Notes under the pieces: model-generated
The model's database searches: none
Seen by the model: the letters and a program-made list of their open reading frames with translations, nothing else
Told to the model about the DNA's origin: nothing
Source: a bacterium UBP17_UBA6191
GTDB lineage: Bacteria > Muiribacteriota > UBA6191
Reading direction: 5' to 3'
DNA length: 18,703 bases
Assembly: GCA_002422125.1 (NCBI GenBank)
Contig: DITF01000140.1
Span: 5,403-24,105 of the forward strand
Made by a program: the position numbers and the translations under genes
Part shown: positions 16,218 to 18,703 of the stretch, piece by piece
Layout: the number at the start of each line of letters is the position of its first letter
How positions within the stretch are numbered: the first letter of the stretch is position 1

Positions 16218-16605
16218 AGACGATTTTGTATGCCGCAAACTATTGCATAAAATTTTGCAACCCTTTGGGGAATGTGATGTTGCTGTGAATGGGCGCGAGG
16301 CTATGGATGTTGTGAAGGCCAGTTTGGATGCCAAAACACCTTATGATCTGATATGTCTGGATATTATGATGCCAGATATTGATGGGTTGACGGCCTTAGA
16401 AGAGATCCGCAGTCTGGAAAAGGATAGAGGCATTGATCTGGGCGAAGGTTCGAAGATCATTATGGTCACGGCTCTTTCGGACAATCGTCATATTCTTCAA
16501 TCCTTCAGATTTGGATGTGAATCCTATATAGTAAAGCCAGTTCGTCGTGAAAAGCTCTTGCAGGAAATGATGAAACTTAATCTCATTGCTGAAGACGCAG
16601 TCTGA
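16198..16605 (+). CDS. Stand-alone CheY-like response regulator
   Basis: A single receiver (REC) domain of 135 residues with no output domain. The acidic pocket is Glu7/Asp8/Asp9 in VVEDD, the phosphoacceptor is Asp55 in CLDIMMPDIDG, and Thr91 (MVTAL), Tyr110 and Lys113 (YIVKP) complete the switch. It should be phosphorylated by a histidine kinase encoded elsewhere and act by protein-protein contact in the cytosol. Start ATG16198 is chosen over the in-frame TTG at 16192 because AAAGGAA at 16183-16189 is correctly spaced (8 nt) only for the ATG. It overlaps the preceding Hpt-like gene by 20 nt and the ABC ATPase gene follows at once. The neighbours suggest it works with the pseudo-Hpt protein, but no kinase or target is visible here. 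Confidence 0.94.
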   Translation: MKILVVEDDFVCRKLLHKILQPFGECDVAVNGREAMDVVKASLDAKTPYDLICLDIMMPDIDGLTALEEIRSLEKDRGIDLGEGSKIIMVTALSDNRHILQSFRFGCESYIVKPVRREKLLQEMMKLNLIAEDAV

Positions 16606-16615
16606 TCATTTTGTT

Positions 16616-17272
16616 ATGGGTATGACCCTGACTGGTTTTTTCGCCTCAAAGACTCAAACCCCCTGGAATTGGGATTTTGCGGCAGGATTTCACTTGGTGA
16701 CTGGCATATCGGGATCTGGAAAGTCTACTTTTCTTCGTGGCGTGGCGGGACAATCTGAGAAAGCTCAGGGTGTTGTTCGCATTGAACTGGAACGGTTTGA
16801 CTATCAGGATCCCGAACACAGGCATCATTTTTTTTTGAACTATGTTTCCATTCTGTACCACAATCCGCATCTGATTCAGGAGCTTAGCGTCAGGGAAAAC
16901 CTTTTGTTGCCTGAGGTGTTAACCAATCGAAGGGGTGGTTATTTATCCTCGCTTCAGGAATTGTGTCAGGTGCTTAAGATCGAGGATCTATTAGACAGAC
17001 AGGCATCAGATTTATCTCAAGGAGAGGCTCACAGAATCGCTTTAGCAAGGACTCTGTATTTTGCCAGAAGCGTTTTAATTCTGGATGAGCCATTTGTGCA
17101 TATCCAGGCTGAGTTAAAAAAGCCTGTGATGGAGTTTATAGTTAAGAGAATGCTAAATCAGGCTATTGTTGTTTTGATATCAACTCATGATCCCGATGTG
17201 TCACAATTTTTCCCCTATCGCAGTCGAATTCAGTTCGACTCCTCGCGATTAAAAGCTGAGGAACTTTTTTGA
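16616..17272 (+). CDS. ABC transporter-type ATPase with atypical Q-loop, signature and D-loop
   Basis: About 218 residues, one ABC nucleotide-binding domain of the small LolD/FtsE/MacB-like size. Numbered from ATG16616: Walker A GISGSGKST (30-38), Walker B VLILDEP (153-159) and H-loop His191 in ISTHDPD are intact, so ATP binding and hydrolysis look possible. Three motifs deviate. The Q-loop Gln is His82 in LYHNPHL, the signature is LSQGE (133-137) instead of LSGGQ/E, and the D-loop region after Walker B reads FVHIQ rather than a form with the usual Asp. No permease is encoded in the window, so the partner is unknown. The start is uncertain: ATG16616, ATG16622 or an upstream TTG16586 overlapping the response regulator; none has a strong ribosome site. 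A nine-T run lies at 16828-16836. The stop overlaps the sua5 start (TTGA). Confidence 0.9.
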   Translation: MGMTLTGFFASKTQTPWNWDFAAGFHLVTGISGSGKSTFLRGVAGQSEKAQGVVRIELERFDYQDPEHRHHFFLNYVSILYHNPHLIQELSVRENLLLPEVLTNRRGGYLSSLQELCQVLKIEDLLDRQASDLSQGEAHRIALARTLYFARSVLILDEPFVHIQAELKKPVMEFIVKRMLNQAIVVLISTHDPDVSQFFPYRSRIQFDSSRLKAEELF

Positions 17273-18249
17273 AAACCCAATGTCTTTTAGCCACGGATAA
17301 AAATGCTTTAGCTACAGCATCTGCCTGCCTTTTGGCAGGGGATTTGGTTGCCCTGCCCACAGAAACTGTATATGGACTAGCGGCCAATGCCTTAGACCCT
17401 CAGGCCATTCGAAAAATTTATTTAGCCAAAGGAAGACCCCAGGACAATCCCCTGATTGTGCATATTCCTGATGCTTCACTAGTGGAAAAATTTGCCCAGA
17501 TTCCCAAGCACTTCGACTTGGCGAAATTTTCGCAGACTTTTTGGCCGGGGCCTATCACAATCCTTTTGCAAAAAAACGGTAGTGCCCTGGATTCGGCCTG
17601 TGCTGGACTTTCCAAAGTGGCCTTGCGGGTTCCTGACTCAGCTTTTTTTTGTGATCTCATGAGGCTCAGTGGCTTGGCTCTTGCTGCCCCATCTGCAAAT
17701 CTTTCCGGTTCACCGTCTCCTACCTCAGCTTGGCATGTGAAAAAGGATTTAGTGGGAAAAATTCCTTTGATCATAGATGGTGGAGAATGCAGGGTTGGAC
17801 TGGAATCCACGGTACTTGATTTAAGCGATCCCATACCAAGAATGCTGCGTCCTGGAGGTATCAGCCTTGAAAGACTTACAGACTATTTTGGTGAAGTAGT
17901 TTGTGTTTTTGATGTAAAGGAACACCAGGCACCAGAATCCCCGGGCCAGAAATACCGGCACTACGCACCCTCTCTGCCTTTACACATTTGTCCTCCCGAC
18001 CAGATTACCTATAATTGCGATACTGTTTATCTTCTTACTGAAGAGACTAAAAATCAGTTACAGTTTCCAGAGAATCAGGTCATTTTACTTGGTAGTCGCG
18101 ACCAATTAGCTTTTGTGGCCTCACGCTTGTTTGCTAGCCTGCGTCTAGCAGACACAACAAATTTTAAGAAAATTGTCTGTGAGTCTTTGCCCACAGCTGG
18201 CATTGGACTAGCCATTATGAATCGCCTCAATCGAGCATCTAAAGGCTAA
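17269..18249 (+). CDS. sua5: L-threonylcarbamoyladenylate synthase, Sua5 type
   Basis: Makes threonylcarbamoyl-AMP from threonine, bicarbonate and ATP, the first step of t6A37 modification of ANN-decoding tRNAs; the product is used by TsaD/TsaB/TsaE. The YrdC-like domain (about 10-200) shows PTETVYGL (30-37), the KGRP motif (54-57), PSANLSG (141-147), ESTVLDL (179-185) and RPGG (194-197). After the linker motif SPGQKYRHYAP (224-234), a C-terminal Sua5 domain extends to residue 326. This marks it as Sua5 rather than short TsaC type. The start is TTG17269, overlapping the ABC ATPase stop by 4 nt (TTGA), with TGAGGAA at 17257-17263 as ribosome site. The kinase-like gene follows after 4 bp. Confidence 0.95.
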   Translation: MKTQCLLATDKNALATASACLLAGDLVALPTETVYGLAANALDPQAIRKIYLAKGRPQDNPLIVHIPDASLVEKFAQIPKHFDLAKFSQTFWPGPITILLQKNGSALDSACAGLSKVALRVPDSAFFCDLMRLSGLALAAPSANLSGSPSPTSAWHVKKDLVGKIPLIIDGGECRVGLESTVLDLSDPIPRMLRPGGISLERLTDYFGEVVCVFDVKEHQAPESPGQKYRHYAPSLPLHICPPDQITYNCDTVYLLTEETKNQLQFPENQVILLGSRDQLAFVASRLFASLRLADTTNFKKIVCESLPTAGIGLAIMNRLNRASKG

Positions 18250-18253
18250 CATT

Positions 18254-18703
18254 ATGCACGCAAATGTTAAGAAAATTTTAGTGATCGGCTGTAGTGGCGG
18301 CGGTAAGTCTACCTTAACCAGAGCTCTCTCTGAAAAGCTCAATTTGCCCCCAATTCATTTAGACATGCATTTTTGGCAACCCAATTGGACAGAGACTCCT
18401 GCCGACGAATGGCACAAAAAAATTTCCAAGCTCATTAAGGCCGACAAATGGGTTATGGATGGTACCTTCTCCAGCTCCTTTAATCTACGGTTTCCCGTTG
18501 CCGATAAAATAATTTTTTTAAACCTACCGACCATTCTTTGCCTTTGGCGAGCCATTACGAGGGTTTTTAAATACAGTCGCAAGTCTTCACGGCCCGATAT
18601 GGCCCTCGGCTGCCATGAGAAAATGGATTTGGACTTCTACAAATACATCTGGACCTTCAAAAGAAAGATAAATCCACAGATTGAAGAGGCGATTATCAAA
18701 CAC
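18254..18703 (+). CDS. P-loop kinase-like protein (FlaR / topology-modulation / adenylate kinase-related), 3' end off the window
   Basis: The first 150 codons are present and open to the window edge. The Walker A motif is GCSGGGKST (12-20). It is followed by family-typical segments: the IHLDMHFW strand, WTETPADEW, the strand WVMDGTF, ADKIIFLNLP, an Arg-rich lid region with RPDMALGCHEKMD and FYKYIWTFKR. This matches the small ATPase family annotated as adenylate-kinase-related, FlaR or DNA topology modulation protein. The usual length is about 170-180 aa, so only a short C-terminal part should be missing. The physiological substrate of the family is not well established. AAAGG at 18241-18245 precedes ATG18254. 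It is the last visible gene of the five-gene operon, 4 bp after sua5. Confidence 0.9.
   Translation, partial: MHANVKKILVIGCSGGGKSTLTRALSEKLNLPPIHLDMHFWQPNWTETPADEWHKKISKLIKADKWVMDGTFSSSFNLRFPVADKIIFLNLPTILCLWRAITRVFKYSRKSSRPDMALGCHEKMDLDFYKYIWTFKRKINPQIEEAIIKH

Overview
The window is protein-coding chromosomal DNA of moderate GC content (judged by eye) from what looks like a diderm, Gram-negative-type bacterium. The evidence is a lipoprotein signal, an O-antigen ligase/polymerase-family membrane protein, a very large exported Ig-repeat protein with a FlgD-like / type IX-like C-terminal domain, and a peptidoglycan-recycling LD-carboxypeptidase. The tRNA at the left edge does not encode its CCA end. 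I cannot name the lineage. The exported protein's C-terminal domain is a style common in FCB-group and several uncultured phyla, but nothing here is diagnostic.

Left block (1-3376, + strand): the 3' part of a tRNA-Leu(UAG), then the protein-quality-control set tig-clpP-clpX, with a 4-nt ATGA overlap between clpP and clpX and a strong intrinsic terminator after clpX. Trigger factor receives nascent chains at the ribosome, and ClpXP unfolds and degrades tagged or damaged proteins. A GAAC-N4-GTTC element sits in the tRNA-tig gap.

Second block (3418-6790, + strand): one isolated 1102-codon gene, an O-antigen ligase-like multi-pass membrane domain fused to a long TPR region, with terminators on both sides. 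It faces hemE (- strand, heme biosynthesis). hemE is divergent, across only 36 bp, from a pair of + strand genes: an S66 LD-carboxypeptidase and an overlapping RlmD-type 23S rRNA m5U methyltransferase.

Third block (10071-15709, - strand): a two-gene operon encoding a 1663-residue secreted, Ig-like-repeat surface protein and, coupled by a stop/start overlap, a small TPR lipoprotein. Its last gene converges on and overlaps the rRNA methyltransferase by 11 bp.

Right block (15810-18703, + strand): a tightly packed five-gene operon. It encodes a small all-helical protein that looks like a CheA-P1/Hpt domain lacking the phospho-accepting histidine, a stand-alone CheY-like response regulator with all key residues, an orphan ABC ATPase with altered Q-loop, signature and D-loop, a Sua5-type threonylcarbamoyl-AMP synthase (tRNA t6A), and the start of a FlaR/topology-modulation-like P-loop kinase cut by the window edge. 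The most unusual signals are the pseudo-Hpt/response-regulator pair, the atypical ABC ATPase beside it, and the giant surface protein with its coupled lipoprotein. I see no mobile element, CRISPR array, rRNA or integration scar. No gene-free stretch exceeds 300 bp.
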